Shown here piece by piece: positions 27,692 through 36,055 of a DNA stretch of 64,000 bases. A program made the translations under genes and the position numbers. The notes beneath the pieces were generated by a model, which was not told where the DNA came from, made no database searches, and saw only the letters and a list, made by a program, of their open reading frames with translations. The DNA is taken from contig CAXXDH010000002.1 of NCBI GenBank assembly GCA_963677785.2, forward strand, positions 992,001 through 1,056,000. The letters run 5' to 3'. Position 1 is the stretch's first letter, and every line of letters begins with the position of its first letter. The DNA comes from G963665495 sp963677785 (GTDB lineage Bacteria; Desulfobacterota; Desulfovibrionia; Desulfovibrionales; Desulfovibrionaceae).

Positions 27692-29299
27692 TTACAACCA
27701 GTCGGTTTCCGTAATCCGGTAAAATTCACCATGACCCGGAAAAATCATGACAGTCCGGCCTTGCTTGCGCACTTTTGCCTGCGTAATACGCAGAAGCTCT
27801 TTCAACGACCGCATTTCCTTGCTGAAAAGGCGGCTGTCGCTGTTTGTGCTGGTCATCAGGTAACGCGCGATGGACAGGGTGGATTTGGTGCGGTCAGAAA
27901 GGCTGGGGACGTCTATGAGATAATCACCGCAGAACAACAGGCCGTATTCGGGTTCATACAGAAAAACTTGTGCGGGCACATGCCCGCCATGACTTTCCAA
28001 CACTTCAAAGCATAAGTCGGCCACACGAAATTCACCTATCACTTTAAATTCTTCCCAGTAATCCATATTGGAACTGGAGGGAGGAAAGGGCGTAATCCCG
28101 GCTGGTGTCTGCAATTCCGTAAGATGGTTGATAAGGCGCGTATAGGCGCCGTTCAAAGCCATGAGTTGCGTATCGCTGCCATAGGCGCGGTTCTGGTGTT
28201 CGAAAATCTGCCGGCAGTCCGGATGCATGAAAACCTGCGTTCCGTAGGTTTCCTGCAGAGGCGCGGCCCATCCCGCGTGATCGGCATCGGCATGCGTCAG
28301 GGCAATGCGCGTTATCCGGGACGGATCCAGGGCATGGCCGGAGAGCCATTCCACAACATCCGGGAAGTAAAGGCCATAGCTCGAATCAATGAGGGTATAG
28401 TCCGTCTCCGTACGCAATAAAAAGGCATTGGCGCCCGTAGGGCAGGCCAGCATATAGAGGGCGACCTGGGGGGTAAGGCGGAGCGGGCCGGTAAGCCGCA
28501 GGCTGAAATTTTCTCCGAGCTTTCCCAAAGAAGCGGCCGCCAGATGCAAAATCTGGCTGAAGACTTCGGAGGTCGCCATGGAGTCCTCATTTTCTCCGGC
28601 CTCGCGCCGAAAATCAAACAATGCCTGGCGCATATCATCGGACGTATGCAGCAGTTCGGACAGAGCGTTGAGTTTTTCCCGGGGCAGGATGGCCCGCAGT
28701 TTGAATAGAAAAGTTTCAACCTGGTTCAGGCCGATGATCGCGTCTATGGGATCCCCATCGCCGTGCCAAGCCACAGTAAAATGAAAATCGTCGCTGGTCA
28801 GATGTTGCAGCAGCAGTTCCACTTTTTCCGGGACCGGTGTGGCCAGCGATACCTGGGCGATTCCAGCCGTCTGCGACTTGTCGTACTCCAGGTGAATGAC
28901 GTTGGCGTCATAGCGTTTCAGGATTTCTCCAAACCTGGCCATGGTTCCCGGCTTGTTTTCCAGAGAAACTTTGAGCTGCAACAATCCCGCCGGATTAAAT
29001 ACGCGGCAGCTGCTTTCTTCTGTGAATTTCGGTGCGGCAAATTTGCCGTGACGCAGCAAGGCATCTGCCAATTCGCCGCCGTGGGCCGCGCTTTTGCATC
29101 GCAGGGCCAGCTCCACTCGATGCGGATTATCAGATCTGTTGAAAAAAAAGTGTTCAATTACGGCACCATGACTGCCGAACAGGGAAGACAACCCTGCTAC
29201 TTCGCCTGGTCTGTCCAGAACGTAGACGTGGGTTGTCAAAAGCCAGCCCGACGCGTCATGTGTCAGGGTGGCTGTAGGTTCAGTGTGTTGCGTCGACAT
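27692..29299 (-). CDS. ACT-domain / metallo-beta-lactamase fusion protein
   Basis: 535 residues from the ATG at 29299, with GGAGG about 9 bases upstream. The frame stays open further upstream, but that stretch is not protein-like. Residues about 18-85 and 105-170 look like tandem ACT-type ligand-binding domains (YVLDRPGEVAGLSSL; LKVSLENKPGTMARFGEIL). A helical linker follows, then an MBL hydrolase domain with THADADHAG as the metal motif and later His/Asp ligands (GGHVPAQVF, FCGDYLID, FPGHGEF). I infer a ligand-regulated hydrolase. ACT domains usually bind amino acids, so a metabolic role is plausible; the substrate is unknown. Confidence 0.78.
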   Translation of the reverse strand: MSTQHTEPTATLTHDASGWLLTTHVYVLDRPGEVAGLSSLFGSHGAVIEHFFFNRSDNPHRVELALRCKSAAHGGELADALLRHGKFAAPKFTEESSCRVFNPAGLLQLKVSLENKPGTMARFGEILKRYDANVIHLEYDKSQTAGIAQVSLATPVPEKVELLLQHLTSDDFHFTVAWHGDGDPIDAIIGLNQVETFLFKLRAILPREKLNALSELLHTSDDMRQALFDFRREAGENEDSMATSEVFSQILHLAAASLGKLGENFSLRLTGPLRLTPQVALYMLACPTGANAFLLRTETDYTLIDSSYGLYFPDVVEWLSGHALDPSRITRIALTHADADHAGWAAPLQETYGTQVFMHPDCRQIFEHQNRAYGSDTQLMALNGAYTRLINHLTELQTPAGITPFPPSSSNMDYWEEFKVIGEFRVADLCFEVLESHGGHVPAQVFLYEPEYGLLFCGDYLIDVPSLSDRTKSTLSIARYLMTSTNSDSRLFSKEMRSLKELLRITQAKVRKQGRTVMIFPGHGEFYRITETDWL

Positions 29300-29552
29300 C
29301 GCGCATCCTCCATGCGGCCAGAATACGCACAGGAGGTGGATCAGGCAAGAGTGAGAGAATTTCACCCCATACAAATACGAAAAAGTTGTTTTTGGGGGGG
29401 CGTTGATAAATAAAAGAGCGTTTTTATCTGTACAAGGTTCCGGATAGTAGAATGAAGGAGGCCGCAACACGGTTTTGAGTATGCCTACTATCCGTCATTG
29501 CCCGAAGTTGCGGCCCCTATCCGGTGTACCTGTTACATTGTTATTCGTATAA

Positions 29553-31367
29553 TCAGCCGCAGTTTTTCCCGCATTTCATTTTGTTGATGAGTTCTTTCAG
29601 GATTTGCACCTGTTTGGCCAATTGTAGCACGACACTGGTTGATTCGTGCATGGCTGTCGCGGTTTCCTGGGAAATTTGATTGATTTCCAGAATGTTGCGG
29701 TTGATTTCTTCACTTGCCGCAGATTGTTCTTCTGCGGCTGTGGCGATGGATCTGACTTGATCAGTGGTTGAATCGACCATGGAAACGATGGCCTCGAGCG
29801 AATGTCCGGACTGGTCCGCCATTTCGGTCGATTTTTCAATGGCTTTCACCGACCGTTCAACGTTTGCGATATTCCGTTTTGTTCCATCCTGAATACCGCG
29901 AATGGCATCACCAACTTCTTTGGTGGCCGACATGGTTTTTTCCGCAAGTTTGCGTACCTCATCCGCCACCACGGCAAAACCGCGGCCTGCTTCGCCTGCT
30001 CTGGCTGCTTCTATAGCCGCATTCAGTGCCAGTAAATTGGTCTGGTCGGCAATATCCGAGATAACATCCAGAATTTGACCGATTCCTTCCGCCTCCTGTC
30101 CCAGCTTGTCGATGTCGGTTTTGATGGTATGCACCTGCTGATAGACTTCTTCAATGCTGAGGATGGCGTTTTTGACGATAACGGCGCCTTGTTGGGCTTT
30201 CTCCTTTGTTTCATCGGCGGTCTGGGCCGCATGGGAGGCGTTTTGAGCTACCTCCAATACGGTGGCGTCCATTTCTTCCATGGAGGTGGCGGTCTCGGAA
30301 ACCCTGTTGGATTGCTCTTCCGCTCCATGGCTGGACTGTTCGATCTGCAATGAGAGTTGCTCGGAAGAGGTGGTCAGAATAGAAACTACGGATTGAAGCT
30401 CGTCCGCCGCCTTAAGCAGCTCTTCTGATTTGCTGTCCGCCTCTTCTTTGGCGAGTTGCGCCTGTGTCATGGCCTGCCTGGCTTCTTCAGCTTTCAAGGA
30501 GGCATCTTTTTCCTTCTGTGATAAATTCCGCATCATGTTCTTTAGCGAGAGCGCCATGGTATTCAAGGCCTTCTGCAAGGTACTGACTTCATCATTTCCA
30601 CTTGTCGCCAGAGCAATGTCGAAGTCTCCGGAAGCAATACTTTCTGCCGCAGATGTGGTTTTCTGCAGTGGAATGGCAATATTGCGGGAAATGATAAGAC
30701 TCATGGGCAAAAGAAGAAGAAAAAACAGCATAAAGAAAATGATCCCTTCCCATAGCATCATTGTATCGCTTTTTTTATGCATTTTGTCTGCGATTAAGGC
30801 GGATTCTTCATCAATGTTATCTATGTACACCCCTGTTCCGATCCAATAGGGTGTTCCCGGTATCATCGTGGCATATCCGAGTTTGGGAACAATGCCTTTT
30901 CCGGGCTTGCTGAATGTAAAATGAAGATAGCCACCTCCGGTATGCGCTACTTTATCAAGCTCCCTGACGGAATACACTCCGTCTTTTCCTTTAAGGTTTT
31001 TCAAATCCTTGCCTTGAAGGTCGGGTTTTGCCGGGTGAGCCACATTCACCGTACCTTTATAAATGAAATAGTACCCCGAGTTGTCAGCTTCGAAAAAGAT
31101 TGATTGTATTGCTTTACGCAATATTTTGATTTGTGTTGCATTGTCTTGGACACCATCTAAGGAAGCAGCCAATGCCATGGCAATTGAATCAGTTGCAGTT
31201 TTTATTTTATCCTTTTGTCCTTCCAGCATAATTCTCTGAGACTCATCGGCTCCGAAATCTGCCAGTTGATTTGAGGAATAAATTCCAGCAACGAAAATCG
31301 CAATTGCAGAAAAAGCTGAGATAAAAAATAATATAAGCAGTTTGATTCTAATGGTCAGTTTTTTCAT
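29553..31367 (-). CDS. methyl-accepting chemotaxis protein with Cache sensor domain
   Basis: 604 residues. Transmembrane helix 1 is at about 8-28 and a single-Cache type periplasmic domain at about 33-190 (SGYYFIYKGTVNVAHP, YWIGTGVYIDNID). Helix 2 is at about 203-225, with HAMP to about 280. A long methyl-accepting signalling domain has the tip ISDIADQTNLLALNAAIEAA. The protein ends KMKCGKNCG, a Cys-rich tail that is not the CheR-tethering pentapeptide. GGGGGAGAT lies just before the ATG. An IS200/IS605 element begins about 40 bp upstream, so native promoter control is probably disturbed. Confidence 0.9.
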   Translation of the reverse strand: MKKLTIRIKLLILFFISAFSAIAIFVAGIYSSNQLADFGADESQRIMLEGQKDKIKTATDSIAMALAASLDGVQDNATQIKILRKAIQSIFFEADNSGYYFIYKGTVNVAHPAKPDLQGKDLKNLKGKDGVYSVRELDKVAHTGGGYLHFTFSKPGKGIVPKLGYATMIPGTPYWIGTGVYIDNIDEESALIADKMHKKSDTMMLWEGIIFFMLFFLLLLPMSLIISRNIAIPLQKTTSAAESIASGDFDIALATSGNDEVSTLQKALNTMALSLKNMMRNLSQKEKDASLKAEEARQAMTQAQLAKEEADSKSEELLKAADELQSVVSILTTSSEQLSLQIEQSSHGAEEQSNRVSETATSMEEMDATVLEVAQNASHAAQTADETKEKAQQGAVIVKNAILSIEEVYQQVHTIKTDIDKLGQEAEGIGQILDVISDIADQTNLLALNAAIEAARAGEAGRGFAVVADEVRKLAEKTMSATKEVGDAIRGIQDGTKRNIANVERSVKAIEKSTEMADQSGHSLEAIVSMVDSTTDQVRSIATAAEEQSAASEEINRNILEINQISQETATAMHESTSVVLQLAKQVQILKELINKMKCGKNCG

Positions 31368-31409
31368 TATATCTCCCCCATAGTATTGTTCATAAAATAA
31401 GTTATATCA

Positions 31410-31428
31410 CCCCCGGCAAAGCCGGGGG
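31410..31428. repeat. right-end hairpin of the IS200/IS605 element
   Basis: 8-bp GC-rich stem with AAA loop (CCCCCGGC-AAA-GCCGGGGG). An identical 19-mer lies at 31981-31999 at the other end of the element. It is probably the subterminal structure recognised by TnpA. Confidence 0.75.
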
Positions 31429-31468
31429 CTTGAATCTGTGAGCCGCTCAAAGCGGCTTAAAGAACCGC

Positions 31469-31900
31469 CTAAAGGCGGAATTTCAGTTGTTCGATTCGCT
31501 TGTCTTCCTGCTCTTGCTTCCGGATATACTCGCGAATCACCTTCTCATCTCTTCTTACAGTTGAAACATAATACCCACGCGCCCAGAAGCTTTGACCTGC
31601 AAAACCTCTTGCTCGGCCTTGAACTTCCCTCGCGATGTGGATTGCACTTTTTCCTTTTATAAAACCAACAACTTGTGCGACTGAATATTTTGGCGGGAGC
31701 GCAATATACATATGCACATGGTCTATGCACAAAGTCCCTTCCAATATTTTGCTTTCACGCTGCTTGGCAAGCTTATGAAAAACATTTCCCAAATATCTCC
31801 GAATCTTGCAAAATAATACCTTGCGGCGATACTTCGGTATCCAAACGATATGATACTTGCAGTCCCACCGCGTGTGACATAGGCTTGACTCACTCTTCAT
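31469..31900 (-). CDS. tnpA: IS200/IS605-family TnpA transposase (Y1, HUH)
   Basis: 143 residues, the complete size for this family. The HUH metal motif is HVHM in CIDHVHMYIAL (about 59-69), and the catalytic Tyr is in REYIRKQ near the C-terminus. The N-terminal YHIVWIPKYRRKVL is also diagnostic. AGGAGAGG lies about 5 bases before the ATG at 31900. The TAG stop sits inside a small hairpin. It cuts and rejoins single-stranded IS ends, usually on replication-fork DNA. No disabling mutation is visible, so it may be active. Confidence 0.9.
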   Translation of the reverse strand: MKSESSLCHTRWDCKYHIVWIPKYRRKVLFCKIRRYLGNVFHKLAKQRESKILEGTLCIDHVHMYIALPPKYSVAQVVGFIKGKSAIHIAREVQGRARGFAGQSFWARGYYVSTVRRDEKVIREYIRKQEQEDKRIEQLKFRL

Positions 31901-31980
31901 GAAGCCTCTCCTGTGCTCACTTTGAGCAGCCCACCGGGAGAGGCTTTATATTATTCCCGCATCAGTCAAACTTTGTTGGT

Positions 31981-31999
31981 CCCCCGGCAAAGCCGGGGG
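31981..31999. repeat. left-end hairpin of the IS200/IS605 element
   Basis: Second copy of the 19-bp perfect hairpin found at 31410-31428, on the 5' side of tnpA. Confidence 0.75.
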
Positions 32000-32282
32000 A
32001 TTTCTCATCAGATTAATTAGATCGCATCTGCGATAATAATTAAAGGAGTAAATTTTTTTTGGAAATGTAGATTCTTATGAAGAGGAAAAAATCTATCTGC
32101 TCACTCTTTTAGCAGTATTTTTTCAGGTGGCAAATTAATATTACTTAAAAAACCTGAAAAATACATTTGTGACCCGTATGGCATAAAAAGTCAAAAAGAA
32201 GTTGTTGTGATTATATAGCACGAGTGATTGGGAAAAGTGATTGAAAAAATGGAAAGGGGTGACAAATTGTATGGTGTGCAAA
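32000..32282. other. AT-rich intergenic region with imperfect inverted repeat
   Basis: About 280 AT-rich bp without a gene, probably the former upstream region of the Cache chemoreceptor before the IS inserted. GTATTTTTTCAGGT (32115-32128) pairs with ACCTGAAAAATAC (32152-32164), leaving a 23-nt loop. No sigma-28 or sigma-54 site is obvious. Confidence 0.45.
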
Positions 32283-32309
32283 AAAAGCCCGGGAGCTGCC
32301 CGGGCTTTT
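32283..32309 (-). terminator. bidirectional-looking terminator after the 32.3-kb hypothetical gene
   Basis: GC stem GCCCGGG (32287-32293) with CCCGGGC (32299-32305), flanked by A4 and T4 that extend the pairing. On the minus strand the stem is followed by TTTTTT and lies 18 bp after the stop of the gene at 32327-32815. Confidence 0.88.
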
Positions 32310-32326
32310 ACATATCAGCGTAATTG

Positions 32327-32815
32327 TTATTCCTGCACCAATGGTTCGTGCTGCGAAAGATCATAAAAACCATGAACAACGAACGGCAGCGTGTAATTGG
32401 GAATTTTTTCAAACCGGATGAATCCCAGAGTCTTGCCCTCGGGAATACTCGATAGCGGGGGAAGTCCCAAAGGAATGGGAAGATCCAGCGGACCGGCTAT
32501 GATTGATGTAACCCGCTCGTCGTAACGATCTTTGATGTACTCAATAACCTTGTCGCGTTCGTCCTGGGTGAAGGCTTCAAATACCGTCAGGCGCGTTTTG
32601 AGCGGGTCGAGGTCCATCTCGGGGTGCATGGGATCGCCGATAAGGATATTCCAATCATATTTGGGATCCTGGCCTTCGGCCTCCGCATCATACCCGGCGC
32701 GGAACAGGTGGATATCCACGTTTTTGCGGCCCTTGAAACTTTTTATTACCATGCTTACGACCCATGCGCGATCTACCGGCAGCGTGTGCTCCGGGACGGC
32801 AACTTTGACATCCAT
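32327..32815 (-). CDS. hypothetical protein
   Basis: 162 residues, no signal peptide or membrane segment; I do not recognise the family. Features are LFRAGYDAEAEGQDPKYDW, a Pro-rich loop LDLPIPLGLPPLSSIPEG and a C-terminal strand-rich segment. The ATG at 32815 has a strong AAGGAGGAAAT Shine-Dalgarno and the gene ends in a strong terminator, so it is very likely expressed. It is divergent from uvrB, whose start is 150 bp away. Function unknown. Confidence 0.68.
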   Translation of the reverse strand: MDVKVAVPEHTLPVDRAWVVSMVIKSFKGRKNVDIHLFRAGYDAEAEGQDPKYDWNILIGDPMHPEMDLDPLKTRLTVFEAFTQDERDKVIEYIKDRYDERVTSIIAGPLDLPIPLGLPPLSSIPEGKTLGFIRFEKIPNYTLPFVVHGFYDLSQHEPLVQE

Positions 32816-32965
32816 GCTATTTCCTCCTTAAAAACGCCGGTGGTCGACGGCGCGTTCAGCTTTCGGTATACGTTGTTGGAAGGCAACAATACGGACAGCT
32901 TCCGGCTTTGGCAAGTCGCCATCGCCATGCTGCACGGGTATTTATCCGCTTTGCCAAAGGATTCC

Positions 32966-35008
32966 ATGAACAGACTTTTTCAGATCGAAAGCGCTTTTCA
33001 ACCCACAGGAGACCAGCCCGAGGCCATCAACCAGCTGGCGACCAACATCAACCAGGGCGTGAAGGACCAGGTTCTGCTCGGCGTCACCGGCTCCGGCAAA
33101 ACCTACACCATGGCCCAGGTTGTTGCCGCCTGCCAGCGTCCTGCACTTGTGCTGGCTCCCAACAAGACTCTCGCGGCCCAGCTTTATAATGAATTCCGCG
33201 GACTGTTTCCGCATAATGCCGTGGAATATTTCGTCAGTTATTACGATTACTATCAGCCTGAAGCCTATGTCCCGCAGTCCGACACCTACATCGAAAAGGA
33301 CAGCTCCATAAACGACGACATCGACAAGCTGCGCCATGCGGCCACCCACGCTTTGCTGACCCGGCGCGATGTCCTGATCGTGGCTTCCGTTTCCTGCATT
33401 TACGGCCTGGGATCGCCCGAATATTACGCCAAGCTGGTTATCCCGGTTGAAGTCGGTCAGCAGCTGACGCAGGACAACCTGATAAAACGTTTGGTGGAAG
33501 TGCAGTACGAGCGCAATGAATACGACTTTCATCGTGGTACGTTTCGGGTTCGGGGTGACGTTGTGGAAATCATCCCGGCGTATCATCACGAGCGTGCCCT
33601 GCGGCTGGAATTTTTCGGTGATGAAATCGACCGGATGCATGAGGTGGACCCGCTTACGGGCGAGCTGCTCGGCGAATTGAGTAAAACCGTAATTTTTCCT
33701 GCAAGCCACTATGTTTCGGACCAGGACAATCTGCAACGGGCCATTGAAGACATTCGCTCCGAGCTGCACGATCGGCTACTTTTTTTTCAGGAAGCGAACC
33801 AGCTGGTCGAAATGCAGCGTCTCGAACAACGGACCATGATGGACCTGGAAATGATCGAGCAGCTCGGATATTGTACGGGTATTGAAAATTATTCCATGCA
33901 CCTGGATAAACGGCTGCACGGGCAGCCGCCAGCCTGTCTGCTGGATTATTTTCCTGATGATTTCCTTATTTTTGTCGACGAATCGCATATCACCATCCCC
34001 CAGGTCGGCGGAATGTTCAACGGGGACCGTTCGCGCAAAAGTACGCTGGTGGATTACGGCTTTCGGCTGCCTTCGGCCTTGGACAACCGGCCTCTGCGTT
34101 TTGAGGAGTTCCTCAAACGGATCAACCAGGCCGTTTATGTCTCCGCCACCCCGGGGCCTTGGGAGCTGGAACGCTCGCAAGGGCTGGTCGTGGAGCAAAT
34201 CATCCGCCCGACCGGCCTGATAGACCCGGAAATAGAAATTCGGCCGACTAAAGGGCAGGTGGACAACCTGCTGGCCGAGTGCAAGAAACGCCAGGAAAAA
34301 GATGAACGCGTTCTGGTGACCACCCTGACCAAACGGATGGCCGAAGATTTAACCGAATACTTTAACAATATGGGCCATCCGGCCCGCTATCTCCACTCGG
34401 ACATCGACACCCTCGAACGGGTGGCCATCATACAATCCCTGCGCAAAGGGGATTTTTTTACCCTCGTCGGGATCAATTTGCTGCGAGAAGGTCTTGATAT
34501 TCCGGAAGTTTCTCTGGTTGCCATACTGGATGCGGACAAAGAAGGTTTTTTGCGTTCGACACGGTCCCTGATCCAGACTTTCGGACGCGCAGCGCGTAAC
34601 GATCGTGGAACGGTTTTGTTGTATGCGGACAAAAAAACCCGTTCCATGCGCGAGGCCATGGAGGAAACCGAACGACGCCGTGAAAAACAGTTGGCTCATA
34701 ACCAGCTCCACGGTATTACGCCGGTTACGATTCGCAAAGACATGGCAAATATTCTGGACAGCATTTATTCCCAGAACAAAGGCACCGCTTCGTACGCACA
34801 TGCGGCCGAACCTGCGGCAGCCTACGGGGAAAAAGCCGGAAGCGGGGAATACGGTGCCTATCTTAGCGATCCTGAAGCTCTGGGCAAGGAAATAAAAAAA
34901 CTGGAAAGAAAGATGCGCGACGCGGCCAAAGAACTGGAGTTCGAGCGTGCGGCCGAATTGCGGGACCGCATCAAAGTGCTCCGCGAACGTTTGATAGCAG
35001 AATCCTGA
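32966..35008 (+). CDS. uvrB: excinuclease ABC subunit B
   Basis: 680 residues from the ATG at 32966 (AAAGGA upstream). The frame is open further left but has no family similarity. Walker A is GVTGSGKT at 39-46, the beta-hairpin region is FVSYYDYYQPEAYVPQ, helicase motifs include FVDESHIT and GINLLREGLDIPEVSLV, and a C-terminal UVR domain (AAKELEFERAAELRDRI) binds UvrC. It verifies damage and loads UvrC in nucleotide excision repair. A K+ channel gene follows after 6 bp, probably co-transcribed. Confidence 0.95.
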   Translation: MNRLFQIESAFQPTGDQPEAINQLATNINQGVKDQVLLGVTGSGKTYTMAQVVAACQRPALVLAPNKTLAAQLYNEFRGLFPHNAVEYFVSYYDYYQPEAYVPQSDTYIEKDSSINDDIDKLRHAATHALLTRRDVLIVASVSCIYGLGSPEYYAKLVIPVEVGQQLTQDNLIKRLVEVQYERNEYDFHRGTFRVRGDVVEIIPAYHHERALRLEFFGDEIDRMHEVDPLTGELLGELSKTVIFPASHYVSDQDNLQRAIEDIRSELHDRLLFFQEANQLVEMQRLEQRTMMDLEMIEQLGYCTGIENYSMHLDKRLHGQPPACLLDYFPDDFLIFVDESHITIPQVGGMFNGDRSRKSTLVDYGFRLPSALDNRPLRFEEFLKRINQAVYVSATPGPWELERSQGLVVEQIIRPTGLIDPEIEIRPTKGQVDNLLAECKKRQEKDERVLVTTLTKRMAEDLTEYFNNMGHPARYLHSDIDTLERVAIIQSLRKGDFFTLVGINLLREGLDIPEVSLVAILDADKEGFLRSTRSLIQTFGRAARNDRGTVLLYADKKTRSMREAMEETERRREKQLAHNQLHGITPVTIRKDMANILDSIYSQNKGTASYAHAAEPAAAYGEKAGSGEYGAYLSDPEALGKEIKKLERKMRDAAKELEFERAAELRDRIKVLRERLIAES

Positions 35009-35014
35009 GGACCT

Positions 35015-36046
35015 ATGAGACGCCCCCGTATCAAGTACCATAAGCTGGAAACCCGCATGGGGTCCTTCCTGCCTTTGACATTGGGAATCATCGGGCTGGT
35101 GTTAATCCTGGTCGGCTCTTCCTTCGGGTACATGTACATTGAGGGGTGGGATTTCTGGGACAGTTTTTACATGGCCATGATCACGCTTTCCACGGTCGGT
35201 TTTCAGGAAGTCCATGAGCTGAGCCGGGTAGGCCGTTTGTTCACCTCCTTTTTGATTCTGGTCGGAGTGGGAACGTTCATGTTCATGGCCGGTTCGATTG
35301 CACAGCTGGTGGTGGAAGGCCGCCTGCATCACATACTTGGGAGAAAACGCATGCAGCATACCATTGATAGTCTCAAGGACCATTTCATTGTTTGCGGATA
35401 TGGCCGTATCGGTTCCATAGTGGCCAAGGAAATCCAGGAAGAAGGCCTGCCCGTGGTGGTGGTTGAACAGAATGAGGAGTTGCTGCTGGAACTTGAAGAT
35501 GAAGAAATGCTGCATGTGCAGGGGGACGCGACTTCGGACCAGGTTCTCCTGTCCGCAGGCCTGGAACGGGCCAAATCGCTCGTGACCACACTGGACCGCG
35601 AAGCATCCAATGTCTACGTGGTGCTGACGGCACGACAGATCAAGCCGGATATCCTGATCATCTCCCGTTGCGACAACACCAGCCATATCCACCGGCTGGA
35701 ACTGGCCGGAGCCGACAGGGTGGTGATGCCCCATACCATAGGAGGCATCCGCATGGCGCAATCTGTGTTGCGTCCGGCCGTGATTTCCTTTTTGGAACTG
35801 GCCATGCGCGGCGGCATTGACCTGCAACTGGAGGAACTGAAAGTCTCTGAAGTCTCCGAGCTTGTTTCCAAAGATTTGATCCAGTCCCAGATTCGTCCAC
35901 GCTTCAATCTGATCATCGTGGCCATCAAGCAGGCCAACGATCAAATGCTGTATAATCCGCCGCCGCAGACGGTCATCAATGCGGGGGATACGCTGTTGGC
36001 CATCGGACGCAAGGAAAATCTGCGCCAGTTGGAGCAGATTTTATAG
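35015..36046 (+). CDS. potassium channel with RCK (TrkA-N/TrkA-C) domains
   Basis: 343 residues. Two membrane helices (about 17-38 and 73-98) flank a pore loop with selectivity-filter sequence TLSTVGFQE (TVGF in place of the usual TVGYG). The cytoplasmic RCK domain starts about 118, with the nucleotide-binding loop CGYGRIGS. A TrkA-C lobe is at about 255-340. The layout is that of MthK-type channels, gated by ions or nucleotides in the cytoplasm. GAGG lies upstream of the ATG. It is convergent with the L,D-transpeptidase gene. Confidence 0.87.
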   Translation: MRRPRIKYHKLETRMGSFLPLTLGIIGLVLILVGSSFGYMYIEGWDFWDSFYMAMITLSTVGFQEVHELSRVGRLFTSFLILVGVGTFMFMAGSIAQLVVEGRLHHILGRKRMQHTIDSLKDHFIVCGYGRIGSIVAKEIQEEGLPVVVVEQNEELLLELEDEEMLHVQGDATSDQVLLSAGLERAKSLVTTLDREASNVYVVLTARQIKPDILIISRCDNTSHIHRLELAGADRVVMPHTIGGIRMAQSVLRPAVISFLELAMRGGIDLQLEELKVSEVSELVSKDLIQSQIRPRFNLIIVAIKQANDQMLYNPPPQTVINAGDTLLAIGRKENLRQLEQIL

Positions 36047-36055
36047 GTCCTTCAC

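Larger units (their letters stand above)
31410..31999 (-). mobile_element. IS200/IS605-family insertion sequence
   Basis: About 590 bp, bounded on both sides by the identical hairpin sequence CCCCCGGCAAAGCCGGGGG and holding a single tnpA. Extra small hairpins (31441-31457 and 31465-31478) lie at the 3' end of tnpA. There are no inverted terminal repeats or obvious target duplication, as expected for the single-strand Y1 mechanism. The outer limits are taken at the hairpins; the true ends may be a few bases outside. No tnpB accompanies tnpA. Confidence 0.82.

Noticed and set aside
31410..31999. Repeated 19-bp hairpin as a CRISPR array
   Set aside because: Only two copies, perfect palindromes bordering an IS200/IS605 transposase, no spacer series.
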